NCBI RefSeq assembly: GCF_030732865.1 | Contig: NZ_JASHKB010000001.1 | Location: forward strand, 124,001-188,000 | Length of the DNA: 64,000 nt | Source: Roseitalea sp. MMSF_3546 | GTDB taxonomy: Bacteria > Pseudomonadota > Alphaproteobacteria > Rhizobiales > Rhizobiaceae | Reading direction: 5' to 3' | Shown here: positions 36,285 through 45,486 of the stretch, piece after piece | Position numbering within the stretch: position 1 is the stretch's first letter | How the letters are laid out: each line of letters opens with the position of its first letter | Made by a program: the position numbers and the translations under genes | Notes under the pieces: generated by a model | Seen by the model: the letters and a program-made list of their open reading frames with translations, nothing else | Database searches by the model: none | What the model was told of the DNA's origin: nothing

Positions 36285-37271
36285 TCACACCGGTTGGCGC
36301 TGGCCCGTTTCTGCGGCGCGATAGATCGCATCGATTGCGCGCTGATTGGCGACCGACTGTTCGAGCGTGAAGATCGGCTGATCCTCGCCGCGCACATGTC
36401 GCACGAAGGCATCGATCTGATGCTCGTATTGATGCACGGCCGGAAAGGCGAAGACCCGCGCCTGGGTGTGGCCGGCATCGTGCACGATCACCTTGTCGGA
36501 ATCGTAGATGCTGGCATTGAAGGGCGATTGCACTTCGATGAAACCCGCATCGCCATGGAACACCATGACCTGCCGCGCGGCGAGCTGTGTCGCCACGTAG
36601 AAGGCCAGATCGAACCCGTCGAACCGCATGGCGACGTTGGCGTAGATGTCGGTGCCGAAATCGGCGTCGCGTTCCATGATGGCGGTGACGTCCAGCGGTT
36701 CCTGGCCGGTGACGAAGCGCGTGGCGACCGTCGGATAAACGCCGATATCGGGCAGCGCCCCGCCGCCCAGTTCGGGCATGTTGCGCATGTTCGTCGGATC
36801 GCGGTTGAAGTAGGAGAACGCGCCCTGCACCATGCGCAGCCGGCCGATCGCCCCTTCGGCGATCAATGCGCGCGCCTTCAGCCATTGCGGATGATATGTC
36901 ACCATGAACGCCTCGGAGACGACCACGCCCGCCGCATCGCGCGCCGCGATCACCGGCGCGATGTCCCCGGCGTTCAGCGCCAGCGGCTTTTCGACCAGCA
37001 CATGCTTGCCGGCCTGCGCGCCCCGGATCGCCCATTCGACATGCTGGGACGTCACCAGCGGGATGTAGATGCCGTCGACGACGTCCGACTCCAGCATCGC
37101 CTGATAGCCCTCGAAGGCATGGGCGATGTTGAACCGGCGCGCGAAGTCGGCCGCCCGGCCGGCATCGCGGCTGGCAACCGCCGTCACCACGCTGCTGTCG
37201 CTCTGCATGATGGCCGGCACCACCTGTTCGCGCGCGATCTTCGCCGTCGAAACGATACCCCAGCGAAACAT
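36285..37271 (-). CDS. Gfo/Idh/MocA family NAD(P)-dependent oxidoreductase
   Basis: The N-terminal Rossmann domain has GIVSTAKIAREQVVPAI, and EKPLALN is the family's catalytic-Lys motif (Lys in EKP). The C-terminal alpha/beta domain follows from VQGAFSYFNRDPTNMRN. Members oxidise or reduce sugars and related compounds; this one resembles the dimeric dihydrodiol dehydrogenase group, but the substrate is not known. ATG 37271 (six bases from GGGAGG) is preferred to ATG 37274 and to ATG 37310. It is 25 bp behind the NAMPT-like gene on the same strand. Confidence 0.9.
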   Translation of the reverse strand: MFRWGIVSTAKIAREQVVPAIMQSDSSVVTAVASRDAGRAADFARRFNIAHAFEGYQAMLESDVVDGIYIPLVTSQHVEWAIRGAQAGKHVLVEKPLALNAGDIAPVIAARDAAGVVVSEAFMVTYHPQWLKARALIAEGAIGRLRMVQGAFSYFNRDPTNMRNMPELGGGALPDIGVYPTVATRFVTGQEPLDVTAIMERDADFGTDIYANVAMRFDGFDLAFYVATQLAARQVMVFHGDAGFIEVQSPFNASIYDSDKVIVHDAGHTQARVFAFPAVHQYEHQIDAFVRHVRGEDQPIFTLEQSVANQRAIDAIYRAAETGQRQPV

Positions 37272-37296
37272 CATCGCCCTCCCGTTCCCGATTTCT

Positions 37297-38682
37297 TCAC
37301 GATCGACCATTGGCCCGTTCGCGGATCTGCGCCAGCGTCCAGTCGCGCTTGAGCGCGCCGTCCTCCCACACCGTTTCGAGCAGGTTCCGCCGGTCGCCGA
37401 GATCCTTCAGCGGCACGGCGACCGGTATGTCGCCTTCCATCACCACCGCCTGGCGATAGCGCTTGGAGGCCTTGCCCGGATCGGTCTTGGGATCCTTGGC
37501 GATCCCGTGCCAGGTGCCGTCCTTGTCCTGGCGGGCATTGGCCTTCATGGCAAAGCGCAGCGTGTCGCGGTTGACCTTCTGGAGCAATCCCGCGCCCATG
37601 CCGAAGGCGAGGTTCTCGGCCGACCAGCCGCGCTCGACCATCGACCCGAGCAGGATGCGGATGGTGCGCGGGTTGACGCCGTCGCCCTGGATGACGCGCA
37701 CGCAGGGCGACAGCACCTTGTAGCCTTTCGTGTTGACCGAAAAGCCGAAGATCTCGCCCAGCATCTCGATCGTGTCGATGGGCACGCGCGTTGCATCGCC
37801 CGAATCGGGCCGGACCACGAGCGTGCCGCCCATCTTCTCGACCTTCTCCTTGAGCTCCTCGCCCCAGATGTTGCGGACCGCGCGGAACAGGTCGTAGCTG
37901 TCCGATACGACGGCGACCAGCTTTCCCTCGCCGCCGAACCGGGCGATCATGTTCTCATAGGCCGCCGCCTCGCGCGCCTCCCCCCAGCTCGTCATGGTCG
38001 AGTGCTCGGCGGCGGGGATGGAGATGCCGGCCATCGGCTCGTGGTAGAAGCGCCGGCCATAGACGAGCCCAGCCACCGTGTCCGTACCCAGGAAACTGAC
38101 CAGATGCGCCACGCCGCCAAGGCCGGCCTGCTCCAGGCTCGTCGCCCCGCGCGCGCCGAAATCGTGCAGCCGCGTCGGCAGGACATCGGAAGGCGTGTCG
38201 CAGGTCTTCTCCAGCGTTTCGGCGATCATCTGCCGCACATGCCAGGACACCGTGGCGACGGTCGAGGGATACCAGACCGCGCGCAGGAGCGCGGTTTCAA
38301 GGAAGGTCGGCAGCCAGAAGAAGTCCGGATCGGTGTTGCGCACCTGCACCATGGGCGTGCCGGCAGGCACCAGCATACCTTCGGGCAGCGCCTCGATCGT
38401 CACGGGCAGATAACCGCCATGACGATCGACCAGGGTCTCCCAGCCGGGTCGGTTGAAGGGCAGGCCATGGGCGGTGACCAGCGCCTCGGCCTCCTCGACA
38501 TCGGCCGCCGTGACCGGCCGCGCAAGATAGGCCTTCAGGAACATCTGCAGCCCGAAGAACAGCGCGGTGTCGTACTCGCCGCCGCGCCGGGACTCGATGT
38601 AGGCCGAGATGCCCGCCGTCTCGGGCGGGTACTGCGCGTAGTGGGAGTATTTGTAGCTGTCGGTGTTGAGGATGAAGTTCAT
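37297..38682 (-). CDS. Nicotinamide phosphoribosyltransferase-type enzyme (NAMPT/NadV family)
   Basis: The 461-residue protein begins MNFILNTDSYKYSHYAQYP and contains KTCDTPSDVLPTRLHDFGARG, HSTMTSWGE, VSDSYDLF and VVRPDSGD, the signature blocks of NAMPT. This family makes NMN from nicotinamide and PRPP, one-step NAD salvage, in contrast to the nicotinate route through PncA/PncB. Rhizobial genomes more often carry PncB; NadV-type genes are frequently mobile or phage-linked, though composition here matches the surroundings. No NMN adenylyltransferase or NrtR gene is adjacent. Specificity for nicotinamide over nicotinate is inferred. Confidence 0.88.
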   Translation of the reverse strand: MNFILNTDSYKYSHYAQYPPETAGISAYIESRRGGEYDTALFFGLQMFLKAYLARPVTAADVEEAEALVTAHGLPFNRPGWETLVDRHGGYLPVTIEALPEGMLVPAGTPMVQVRNTDPDFFWLPTFLETALLRAVWYPSTVATVSWHVRQMIAETLEKTCDTPSDVLPTRLHDFGARGATSLEQAGLGGVAHLVSFLGTDTVAGLVYGRRFYHEPMAGISIPAAEHSTMTSWGEAREAAAYENMIARFGGEGKLVAVVSDSYDLFRAVRNIWGEELKEKVEKMGGTLVVRPDSGDATRVPIDTIEMLGEIFGFSVNTKGYKVLSPCVRVIQGDGVNPRTIRILLGSMVERGWSAENLAFGMGAGLLQKVNRDTLRFAMKANARQDKDGTWHGIAKDPKTDPGKASKRYRQAVVMEGDIPVAVPLKDLGDRRNLLETVWEDGALKRDWTLAQIRERANGRS

Positions 38683-38926
38683 GACCGGCTCCGCCCGATG
38701 CAGGACAGCGTTTTGTCAGAGGCATCGGCAAGGGGCAAGGTGCGCGGAGCCCCGATCCGTACGGCTGGCACGCCTAAGACCTGCGGCCACTTCCGGCAGC
38801 TCGGTGAACTCACCTGGCGCGGCGGCCAGGTTGTGCGCATGAAACATCCGGCTCATCGCAGCCGTGTTCATCCAAAATGGCGAACCGGCATGTTTCGCTC
38901 CCGGCCGGTCGGGCAAGCGCGGGACG

Positions 38927-41332
38927 CTATGAACGCAACACGCCGCTCGTCGCCTTCTCGACGCTGGCCACGATCCTGCCGCTCAGTGCTTCCAGATCCT
39001 CGTCCGTCAGCGTTTTCTGGGTCGGCTGGATCTCCACTTCCAGCGCCACCGATTTGCGGCCCGCGCCGACCGCTTCGCCCGCATAGACGTCGAACACCTT
39101 GACCCCGGCGATCAGTGCCTTGTCGGCGCCGGCGATGGCGCGTGTCAACGTGCTCGCGGCGACGGTTTCGTCGACCACGAAGGCGAAATCGCGCGTCACC
39201 GCCTGGAAGGGCGAAACGTCGAGCCGCGGCCGTGTACGGGTCGCCTTTCTCTTGGGCTCGGGCAGCGCGTCGATGAACACCTCGAAGCCGCAGGCCGGAC
39301 CCTTCACGTCGAGCACCTCCAGCGTGCGCGGGTGGAACTCGCCGAAATGGCCCAGCACGAGTTTCGGCCCCAGCTTGATCACGCCGGACCGGCCCGGATG
39401 ATACCAGCCCGGCGCGCCCGGCTCGACCATCAGCTTGTCGACCGGCGCGCCGCAGGCCTCGAGCGCGGCCAGCGCATCGGCCTTGGCATCGAACACCTCG
39501 ACCGTACCGGCATCGCCGTCCCAGGCCCGGCCCGGCCCGGTCAGCTTCGCCGTGCCGCGGCGTATGCCGCCGGCGACGCGGCGCTGGCCTTGCGGTGTGT
39601 CGCTCTGATAGGTGCCGGCGACCTCGAACAGCGCGACATCGCCATGGCCGAAATTCGCGTTGCGCTGGGCCGCCGACAGCAGTCCGGGCAGGAGCGAGGG
39701 TCGCATGTCGCTCATCTCGGCGGCGATCGGGTTGGCGAGCTTGAGCGAGGCGGCCCCGCCGCCGAAGGCTTCGGCATGGGCGGCCGAGATGAACGACCAG
39801 GTCACCGCCTCCATCATGCCGCGCGCGGCCAGCGACCGCCGCGCGGCGCGGGTGCGGGTCTGTTCGGTCGTCAGGATCTTCGTGTTCACCGCATCGTGGC
39901 CGGCGAGCGGCACCGGCGCGACGTTGTTGACGCCGTGGATGCGCATCACCTCCTCGACGATATCCGCCTTGCCGTCGACATCGGGGCGCCAGCTCGGCAC
40001 GGTGACCTCGGCTCGCTCGTTGTCTCCGGTGATGCCGAAGCCGAGCCTGGTGAGGATGTCGCGGCTTTCAGCCGGCGAAACATCTGCACCCGTTAGCCGG
40101 CGTACTTCCGCAAAGGGAAAGCCGATCGTTTTCGGAGCCGGCCGGTGATAGCCGACGACGCGGGCCTCGGTCGGCGTGCCGTCGCAAAGCTCGGTGACCA
40201 GCTGCGTCGCCAGGTCGAGCCCGGGCACCATGAATTCGGGGTCGACGCCGCGCTCGAAGCGGTAGCGCGCGTCGGTGATGATGCCGAGATCGCGGCCCGT
40301 GCGGGCGATGTTGCGCGGGTTCCACAGCGCCGATTCGATCAGCACGTCGACAGTGCCCTCGTCGCAGCCGGACGCCTCCCCGCCCATGATTCCGGCGATC
40401 GATTCGGGACCGTTATCATCGGCGATCACGCACATGTCCCCGGTGAGCGTGTAATCGCGCCCGTCGAGACCGACGATCGTCTGACCGTCCCGCGCGCGGC
40501 GCACGACAAGGTCGCCGGCGACCTTGCGCGCATCGAACACATGCAGCGGCCGTCCCCAGCCGAAGGTGACGTAATTGGTGATGTCGACGAGCGCGTTGAT
40601 CGGCCGCAAGCCGATGGCGATCAGCCGCTGCTGCATCCATTGCGGGGAGGGACCGTTGGTCACGCCCTTGACCATGCGCAGGGCAAAGCCCGGGCACAGA
40701 TCCGGCGCGTCGATGGTCACGCGCACCGGGCAGTCGCCAGAGCCTTTTGCCGGCGTAATGTCCACCGGCTTCAACGTGCCGAGCCCGGCCGCGGCCAGGT
40801 CGCGGGCGATGCCGTGAACGCCGGTGCAGTCGGGCCGGTTCGGCGTCAGCCCGATTTCGATCACCGGATCGTCGAGCCCGGCCCATGCGGCGAAGGGCTG
40901 GCCGACCGGTGCGTCCTCGGGCAGGTCGATGATGCCGGTATGCTCGTCCGACATCTGCAACTCGCGCTCCGAGCACATCATGCCATGGCTTTCCACGCCG
41001 CGGATCCTGCCCACCGAGAGCTCCAGGTCGATGCCCGGCACATAGGTGCCCGGCGCGGCGAAGGCGCCGACCAGCCCGGCGCGCGCGTTTGGCGCCCCGC
41101 AAACGACCTGCACCGGCTTGCCGTCGCCGGCATCGACCCTCAGCACCTTCAGCCTGTCGGCATCGGGGTGCTGTTCGGCGGTGAGCACGCGGGCGATGGT
41201 GAACGGGGCGAACCGCGCCTTGTCGTCCACCGCCTCGACCTCAAGGCCGATCATGGTCAGCGTGTCGACGATCTCGTCGAGTGTGGCGTCCGTGTCGAGA
41301 TGGTCCTTAAGCCAGGACAGGGTGAATTTCAT
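38927..41332 (-). CDS. pheT: Phenylalanine-tRNA ligase beta subunit
   Basis: PheT is the large subunit of the alpha2-beta2 synthetase. Domains across 801 residues: B1 ([20 protein letters not shown]), OB-fold tRNA-binding (about 40-150), B3/4 editing domain, B5, the inactive catalytic-like domain, and the C-terminal ferredoxin-like anticodon-binding domain ([17 protein letters not shown] to the end). The gene is fourth of the operon pheS-DUF4160-DUF2442-pheT, 24 bp after DUF2442. Its length is normal and no domain is missing. Confidence 0.97.
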   Translation of the reverse strand: MKFTLSWLKDHLDTDATLDEIVDTLTMIGLEVEAVDDKARFAPFTIARVLTAEQHPDADRLKVLRVDAGDGKPVQVVCGAPNARAGLVGAFAAPGTYVPGIDLELSVGRIRGVESHGMMCSERELQMSDEHTGIIDLPEDAPVGQPFAAWAGLDDPVIEIGLTPNRPDCTGVHGIARDLAAAGLGTLKPVDITPAKGSGDCPVRVTIDAPDLCPGFALRMVKGVTNGPSPQWMQQRLIAIGLRPINALVDITNYVTFGWGRPLHVFDARKVAGDLVVRRARDGQTIVGLDGRDYTLTGDMCVIADDNGPESIAGIMGGEASGCDEGTVDVLIESALWNPRNIARTGRDLGIITDARYRFERGVDPEFMVPGLDLATQLVTELCDGTPTEARVVGYHRPAPKTIGFPFAEVRRLTGADVSPAESRDILTRLGFGITGDNERAEVTVPSWRPDVDGKADIVEEVMRIHGVNNVAPVPLAGHDAVNTKILTTEQTRTRAARRSLAARGMMEAVTWSFISAAHAEAFGGGAASLKLANPIAAEMSDMRPSLLPGLLSAAQRNANFGHGDVALFEVAGTYQSDTPQGQRRVAGGIRRGTAKLTGPGRAWDGDAGTVEVFDAKADALAALEACGAPVDKLMVEPGAPGWYHPGRSGVIKLGPKLVLGHFGEFHPRTLEVLDVKGPACGFEVFIDALPEPKRKATRTRPRLDVSPFQAVTRDFAFVVDETVAASTLTRAIAGADKALIAGVKVFDVYAGEAVGAGRKSVALEVEIQPTQKTLTDEDLEALSGRIVASVEKATSGVLRS

Positions 41333-41356
41333 CGGTTCGGTCTTTCGGTGATGGGA

Positions 41357-41632
41357 TCAGGCGGCTTGATCGGGCGCTTTCGCATCGGGTGCCTTCCAGC
41401 CCAGAAGCAGGGCCTTGATCGATACGCCCTCGTCGATGGCTGGCCACCAGACACCGCTGAACTGAAGCTCCACCTCGGCGCGCTCGGCGGCAGAGGCTTG
41501 CTCCAGATAGGGATACCACCACAACGGCGCGCGGATCTGGCGGCCGTCGGCCAACGTGGCGTACACGTATCGGTCGTCGCACCACGCGGCAACCGGGCGT
41601 GTCCCTTCGGTCTCAAACTCCAAAGAAGTCAT
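41357..41632 (-). CDS. DUF2442 domain protein
   Basis: A 91-residue protein whose core, YVYATLADGRQIRAPLWWYP ... VWWPAIDEGVSIKALLLG, is the DUF2442 pattern. The domain is commonly found next to DUF4160 in a two-gene arrangement that has been compared to toxin-antitoxin modules; which partner would be toxic is not established. It overlaps the DUF4160 gene by 20 bp and precedes pheT, so it lies inside a synthetase operon. ATG 41632 is chosen; an in-frame ATG at 41725 lies well inside DUF4160. Base composition is not as low as in the foreign ATPase. Confidence 0.8.
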   Translation of the reverse strand: MTSLEFETEGTRPVAAWCDDRYVYATLADGRQIRAPLWWYPYLEQASAAERAEVELQFSGVWWPAIDEGVSIKALLLGWKAPDAKAPDQAA

Positions 41633-41849
41633 TCCACGATCCAATCCAATCGTTCTGATGGTTCGAGACAACCGCAAGGAGCCGACTGATCTCCTGCTCG
41701 TTATAGCCGCGATTGTAGGCAACACTCAAATCGCGCAGCCATACTTTTGCGGCTTTGCCGCCCTTGACGACGTGGACATGCGGCGGTTCCGGGCCATCGG
41801 AGGCATAGAAGCGGAACTTGTGCCCGCGCCAGATCAGCAGCGTCGGCAT
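41613..41849 (-). CDS. DUF4160 domain protein
   Basis: A 78-residue protein matching DUF4160 end to end: MPTLLIWRGHKFRFYASDGPEPPHVHVVKGGKAAKVWLRDL, with the recurrent PPHVHV. Function unknown; the domain pairs with DUF2442. Its ATG 41849 is one base after the pheS stop (TGAGATG), so ribosomes finishing pheS can re-initiate directly. The local DNA (41613-41760) is less GC-rich than the synthetase genes. Confidence 0.82.
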   Translation of the reverse strand: MPTLLIWRGHKFRFYASDGPEPPHVHVVKGGKAAKVWLRDLSVAYNRGYNEQEISRLLAVVSNHQNDWIGSWNDFFGV

Positions 41850-41850
41850 C

Positions 41851-42960
41851 TCACCCGCTCAGCCCTCCGAACAGCGTCGGCATGTCGAGCGGGCGGAAGC
41901 CATAATGTTTCAGCCAGCGCACATCGGCATCGAAGAAGGCGCGCAGGTCGGGCATGCCGTATTTGAGCATGGCGAGCCGATCCATCCCCATGCCCCAGGC
42001 AAAGCCCTGATAGACGTCCGGATCGAGCCCGCCGGCGCGCAGCACGTTGGGATGCACCATGCCGCAGCCCAGGATCTCCATCCAGTCATTGCCCTCGCCA
42101 AAGCGCACCTCGCCCGGCCGCGACCGGTCGCACTTGATGTCCACTTCGAGGCTCGGCTCGGTGAACGGAAAGAAGGACGGCCGGAACCGCATATCCACAT
42201 GCGGCACCTCGAAGAATGCCTTGCAGAACTCTTCCAGCACCCATTTCAGATGCGCCACCGTCGCGGTCCGGTCGACGACCAGCCCTTCGAGCTGGTGAAA
42301 CATCGGGGTGTGCGTCGCATCCGAATCGTGACGATAGGTCTTGCCGGGAATGACGATGCGGATCGGCGGTTCCTGCGCCTCCATGGTGCGGATCTGCACC
42401 GGGCTCGTGTGGGTGCGCAGCACCTTGCTCTCGCCGTTCTCGTCGGGCGCCAGGAAGAATGTGTCGTGCATCTCCCGCGCGGGGTGGTCGGCCGGGAAGT
42501 TGAGCGCGGTGAAATTGTAGTAGTCGGTCTCGATGTCCGGCCCCTCGGCGATCGAAAAGCCCATGTCGGCGAAGATCGCCGTCAGCTCGTCCACCACCTG
42601 GCTGATCGGGTGTATGCGCCCGGCCTCGGCGGGCGAGCTGCGCACCGGCAGCGTGACGTCGACCGTCTCTGTGGCAAGGCGCGCCTCGATCGCCGCCGCG
42701 CGCAACTCCGCCTTGCGGGCATTGATGGCCTCGGTGACGCGCGCCTTGAGCCCGTTCAGCGCCGGGCCCAGCACCTGGCGCTCCTCGGGGCTCATCCTGC
42801 CCAGCGTCTTCATGCGTTCGGAGACGACACCCTTCTTGCCGATGGCGGCGATGCGCACCGCCTCGATCGCCGCCTCGTCGGACGCGGCAGCGATGTCGCC
42901 CATCAGATCGTCTTCAAGGCGCGCCAGTTCGTCGGGCACGGTTTGGCTCATCGCGTTCAT
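41851..42960 (-). CDS. pheS: Phenylalanine-tRNA ligase alpha subunit
   Basis: PheS is the catalytic class II subunit charging tRNA-Phe. The N-terminal coiled coil (about 1-100) is followed by motif 2 [15 protein letters not shown] and motif 3 [22 protein letters not shown]. Length is 369 residues. ATG 42960 is preceded by a GAGAG element; a second ATG nine bases on is possible. It lies downstream of rplT with a terminator-like hairpin in the spacer. Its stop is coupled to DUF4160 rather than to pheT. Confidence 0.97.
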   Translation of the reverse strand: MNAMSQTVPDELARLEDDLMGDIAAASDEAAIEAVRIAAIGKKGVVSERMKTLGRMSPEERQVLGPALNGLKARVTEAINARKAELRAAAIEARLATETVDVTLPVRSSPAEAGRIHPISQVVDELTAIFADMGFSIAEGPDIETDYYNFTALNFPADHPAREMHDTFFLAPDENGESKVLRTHTSPVQIRTMEAQEPPIRIVIPGKTYRHDSDATHTPMFHQLEGLVVDRTATVAHLKWVLEEFCKAFFEVPHVDMRFRPSFFPFTEPSLEVDIKCDRSRPGEVRFGEGNDWMEILGCGMVHPNVLRAGGLDPDVYQGFAWGMGMDRLAMLKYGMPDLRAFFDADVRWLKHYGFRPLDMPTLFGGLSG

Positions 42961-43006
42961 CACAGCTCTCGTCGATCGTTTCGGCTTTGGTTTGTCACAG
43001 TCGGTC

Positions 43007-43047
43007 CACAAAGAAAACCCGCCTCCGGCGGTGGCCAGAAGCGGGTT
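43007..43047 (-). terminator. Intrinsic terminator or attenuator between rplT and pheS
   Basis: AACCCGC (43016-43022 on the plus strand) pairs with GCGGGTT (43041-43047), and on the minus strand the hairpin is followed by TTTTCTTTG. It is 38 bp past the rplT stop and 56 bp before pheS. I found no Phe-rich leader peptide with a start codon ahead of it, so attenuation is possible but not shown. Confidence 0.7.
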
Positions 43048-43084
43048 CTCAAACAGGTTCGGAACGGTTGAGACTCGCGCTGGC

Positions 43085-43486
43085 CTAGCGGACAGCGCCC
43101 TCAAAGGCGTTCGGCGTGGTGTCTTTCAGATAGGCAAGGGAGCCCTTTGCCTGCTCGACCACGGCGGCGAAGGCCGCCGGCTCGTGAATGGCCATGTCCG
43201 AAAGCACCTTGCGGTCGATCTCGATGCCGGCCTTGTTCATGCCGTCGATCAGCCGGCCATAGGTCAGGCCGTGCTCGCGCGCCGCCGCGTTGATCCGCTG
43301 GATCCACAGCGAGCGGAAATTGCGCTTTCTGACCTTGCGGTCGCGATAGGCGTACTGGTCGGCCTTCTCGACGGCCTGCTTGGCGATGCGGATGGTGTTC
43401 TTGCGCCGGCCGTAATAGCCCTTGGCGGCCTTGAGAACCTTCTTGTGTCGGGCGTGCGCGGTGACGCCGCGTTTGACGCGTGCCAT
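43085..43486 (-). CDS. rplT: 50S ribosomal protein L20
   Basis: L20 binds 23S rRNA early in large-subunit assembly. The 133-residue sequence is canonical ([61 protein letters not shown]). It follows rpmI by 39 bp on the same strand; in other bacteria L20 represses the rpmI-rplT mRNA, and a leader of suitable length is present upstream of rpmI here. Confidence 0.98.
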   Translation of the reverse strand: MARVKRGVTAHARHKKVLKAAKGYYGRRKNTIRIAKQAVEKADQYAYRDRKVRKRNFRSLWIQRINAAAREHGLTYGRLIDGMNKAGIEIDRKVLSDMAIHEPAAFAAVVEQAKGSLAYLKDTTPNAFEGAVR

Positions 43487-43525
43487 GATGGATGCTCCTG
43501 GGCTCGAACTGCGATCGGACGGCGC

Positions 43526-43726
43526 TCAAAGGCCGTACGGCATGAACTTCTTGACGATCTTGGTATCCGGCTCGGACAGCACCATCGTGCCGCGCGCCTT
43601 GCGGATGAACTTGTTGGACCGCTTGATCATGCCGTGCCGCTTGCCCGCGGCCTGCACCTTCACCTTGCCCGTGGCGGTGGTCTTGAAGCGTTTCTTGACC
43701 GAAGACTTCGTCTTCATCTTGGGCAT
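43526..43726 (-). CDS. rpmI: 50S ribosomal protein L35
   Basis: The 66-residue basic protein [20 protein letters not shown] ... [19 protein letters not shown] is L35. ATG 43726 is preceded by GGAGAG. The gene begins about 170 nt after a predicted promoter, so the mRNA has a long leader. It is separated from infC by 267 bp, so unlike in E. coli it probably has its own promoter. Confidence 0.97.
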   Translation of the reverse strand: MPKMKTKSSVKKRFKTTATGKVKVQAAGKRHGMIKRSNKFIRKARGTMVLSEPDTKIVKKFMPYGL

Positions 43727-43905
43727 TTTGCTCTCCGTTTTTCGTGTGCGCGCCGGTCTGCTGCACAGACGCTCCGCACGGCACGTTCGAAACCATGAAC
43801 GGTGATCGATCGATCCTGCCGCGCTTCGCTCGGTTTCCCGACAGCTTGACTTGTCAGCATTGAGAACCGGCACGGCATGCCCTGCCGGCCGGTCCGGACC
43901 GCGCG

Positions 43906-43934
43906 CCTATAGACCGAAAACGGCCCGCGCGCAA
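43906..43934 (-). promoter_or_regulatory. Predicted rpmI-rplT promoter
   Basis: On the minus strand TTGCGC (43934-43929) and TATAGG (43911-43906) are 17 bp apart. The start site would be near 43899, giving a leader of about 170 nt before rpmI, long enough for autoregulatory structure. Confidence 0.5.
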
Positions 43935-43993
43935 CCGTGTCGCCCCGGCGCGCCGACGGCGGGGTCGGCTTCGGCCAGGGGCGGGCGCGGGGC

Positions 43994-44530
43994 CTATTTC
44001 GGCGCCAGCACCATCATCATCTGGCGGCCTTCCAGCTTGGGCTCGGCCTCGACCTTGGAAATGTCCTGGACTTCCTCGCGCACCTTGTTGAGCAGCTGCA
44101 TGCCCAGTTGCTGGTGCGCCATCTCGCGGCCGCGGAAGCGCAACGTCACCTTGACCTTGTCGCCCTCCTCGAAGAAGCGTTTGACCGCCCGCATCTTCAC
44201 ATCATAGTCGTGCGTGTCGATGTTCGGGCGCATCTTCACTTCCTTGACCTCGACGGTCTTCTGCTTCTTGCGGGCGGCGGAGGCCTTTTTCTGCTGCTCG
44301 TATTTCAGCTTGCCCAGGTCGAGGATCTTGGCGACGGGCGGCTTGGCGTTGGGCGAGATCAGCACCAGGTCCAGGCCGGCCTCCTCGGCCATGCGCCGCG
44401 CATCGCGCGTTTCGACGACCCCGCGGTTCTCGCCGTCGGAATCGATAAGCTGGACTTCGTGATCGCGAATGTCGTCATTGGCAGGCGGGCCGGATTTCTG
44501 CGGCGGCGGCGCTCTGAATGGTCTGCGAAT
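43994..44530 (-). CDS. infC: Translation initiation factor IF-3, AUU start codon
   Basis: IF-3 prevents premature 50S joining and proofreads the start codon. The full protein is [20 protein letters not shown]... with the N-domain core ([21 protein letters not shown]) and the C-domain from about residue 95, 178 residues in all. The frame contains no ATG, GTG or TTG at the right place; ATT 44530 heads the conserved N-terminus and has GGAG nine bases upstream. In E. coli infC starts with AUU and is autoregulated, because IF-3 rejects such codons. Starting at the internal ATG 44392 would remove the entire N-domain. Confidence 0.95.
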   Translation of the reverse strand: MRRPFRAPPPQKSGPPANDDIRDHEVQLIDSDGENRGVVETRDARRMAEEAGLDLVLISPNAKPPVAKILDLGKLKYEQQKKASAARKKQKTVEVKEVKMRPNIDTHDYDVKMRAVKRFFEEGDKVKVTLRFRGREMAHQQLGMQLLNKVREEVQDISKVEAEPKLEGRQMMMVLAPK

Positions 44531-44580
44531 TGTCGTATACTCCGTGTCGTTCAGGGGACGGGTGAATTCTGCGTCGGCCG

Positions 44581-44609
44581 CTATGTCGGCATTGACGCGG
44601 CCAAGTCAA
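44581..44609 (-). promoter_or_regulatory. Predicted infC promoter
   Basis: On the minus strand TTGACT (44609-44604) and ACATAG (44586-44581) are 17 bp apart, about 50 bp upstream of the ATT start codon. Confidence 0.55.
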
Positions 44610-44712
44610 TACCACGATCGACGGCGAAAATCACGGTATTTCGGGCTTCACAGCTCGTTACCGATCGAAGATAAGGCCGTGCGGGGCGAGGCCGAAGACC
44701 AGCGGGAGCACC

Positions 44713-45486
44713 ATGACCGGGCACAGCATCGAGGTTGGCGGCGCATCCATCGCGGTACGCCACAGGACCGGCGCCGCGCCGGGGCTCGTATGGCTGGGCG
44801 GCTACCGCTCCGACATGGACGGCACCAAGGCGCTGGAGCTTGATCGGTGGTGCGCCGAACGCGGCCTTGCCAGCACGGCATTCGACTATTCGGGCCACGG
44901 CGCCTCGGGCGGCGACTTCATGCAGGGCACGATCTCGCGCTGGCTGGGCGAAGCGATGGCCGTGGTCGAAGCCTTCGCACGCAAGCCGGTGATCCTCGTC
45001 GGCTCGTCCATGGGCGCCTGGATCGCCTTGCGCATGGTGCAGGAGCGCAATCGCGGCGCGCCCGACGATCCCGTTGCCGGCCTGCTTCTGCTGGCGCCGG
45101 CGCCGGACTTCACCAGCGAGCTGCACGAGCCGCACCTGACCGAGGCGCAGCGCCGCGATCTTGTCGAAAAGGGATATTTCGAGGAGCCCACGCCCTACGG
45201 CCCCGAGCCGAACGTCTTCACCCGGGCGCTGTTCGCCGACGGCGAGCACAACCGCGTCATGACCGGTCCCATCGACACCCACTGTCCCGTGCACATCATC
45301 CAGGGCCAGGCCGACCCGGACGTGCCGTGGCAGCACGCCCAGCGCCTGTTCGAGCTGTTGTCCAAGGACGATGCGACCATCGCCTATATCAAGGACGGCG
45401 ATCATCGCCTGTCGCGCCCGCAGGACATCGAGCGCATCCTCGCCGCGGCGGACGAATTGGTGAGCACCGCACGGATCGGGCCTTGA
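44713..45486 (+). CDS. Alpha/beta hydrolase (ABHD10-like)
   Basis: A 257-residue hydrolase with oxyanion region VWLGGYRSDMDGTKA, nucleophile elbow VGSSMGAWIAL (catalytic Ser), Asp in QGQADPDVPW and His in IKDGDHRLSRPQD. It resembles the bacterial relatives of ABHD10, which are thioesterases or acyl-glucuronide esterases; the substrate is not known here. No signal peptide. It is 183 bp from the divergent infC start. The stop overlaps the TTG start of the downstream transporter (TTGA). Confidence 0.87.
   Translation: MTGHSIEVGGASIAVRHRTGAAPGLVWLGGYRSDMDGTKALELDRWCAERGLASTAFDYSGHGASGGDFMQGTISRWLGEAMAVVEAFARKPVILVGSSMGAWIALRMVQERNRGAPDDPVAGLLLLAPAPDFTSELHEPHLTEAQRRDLVEKGYFEEPTPYGPEPNVFTRALFADGEHNRVMTGPIDTHCPVHIIQGQADPDVPWQHAQRLFELLSKDDATIAYIKDGDHRLSRPQDIERILAAADELVSTARIGP

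Noticed and set aside
38716-38916. Small minus-strand open frame (66 codons) between pheT and the NAMPT-like gene
   Set aside because: No Shine-Dalgarno, no hydrophobic or conserved part; spacer is best left as non-coding.
37126-39102. A 658-codon plus-strand open frame opposite the NAMPT-like gene
   Set aside because: Same cause; it also runs across the pheT stop and a non-coding spacer.
42961-43084. Phe-rich leader peptide for pheST attenuation
   Set aside because: No start codon with a Phe-rich short frame was found ahead of the hairpin.
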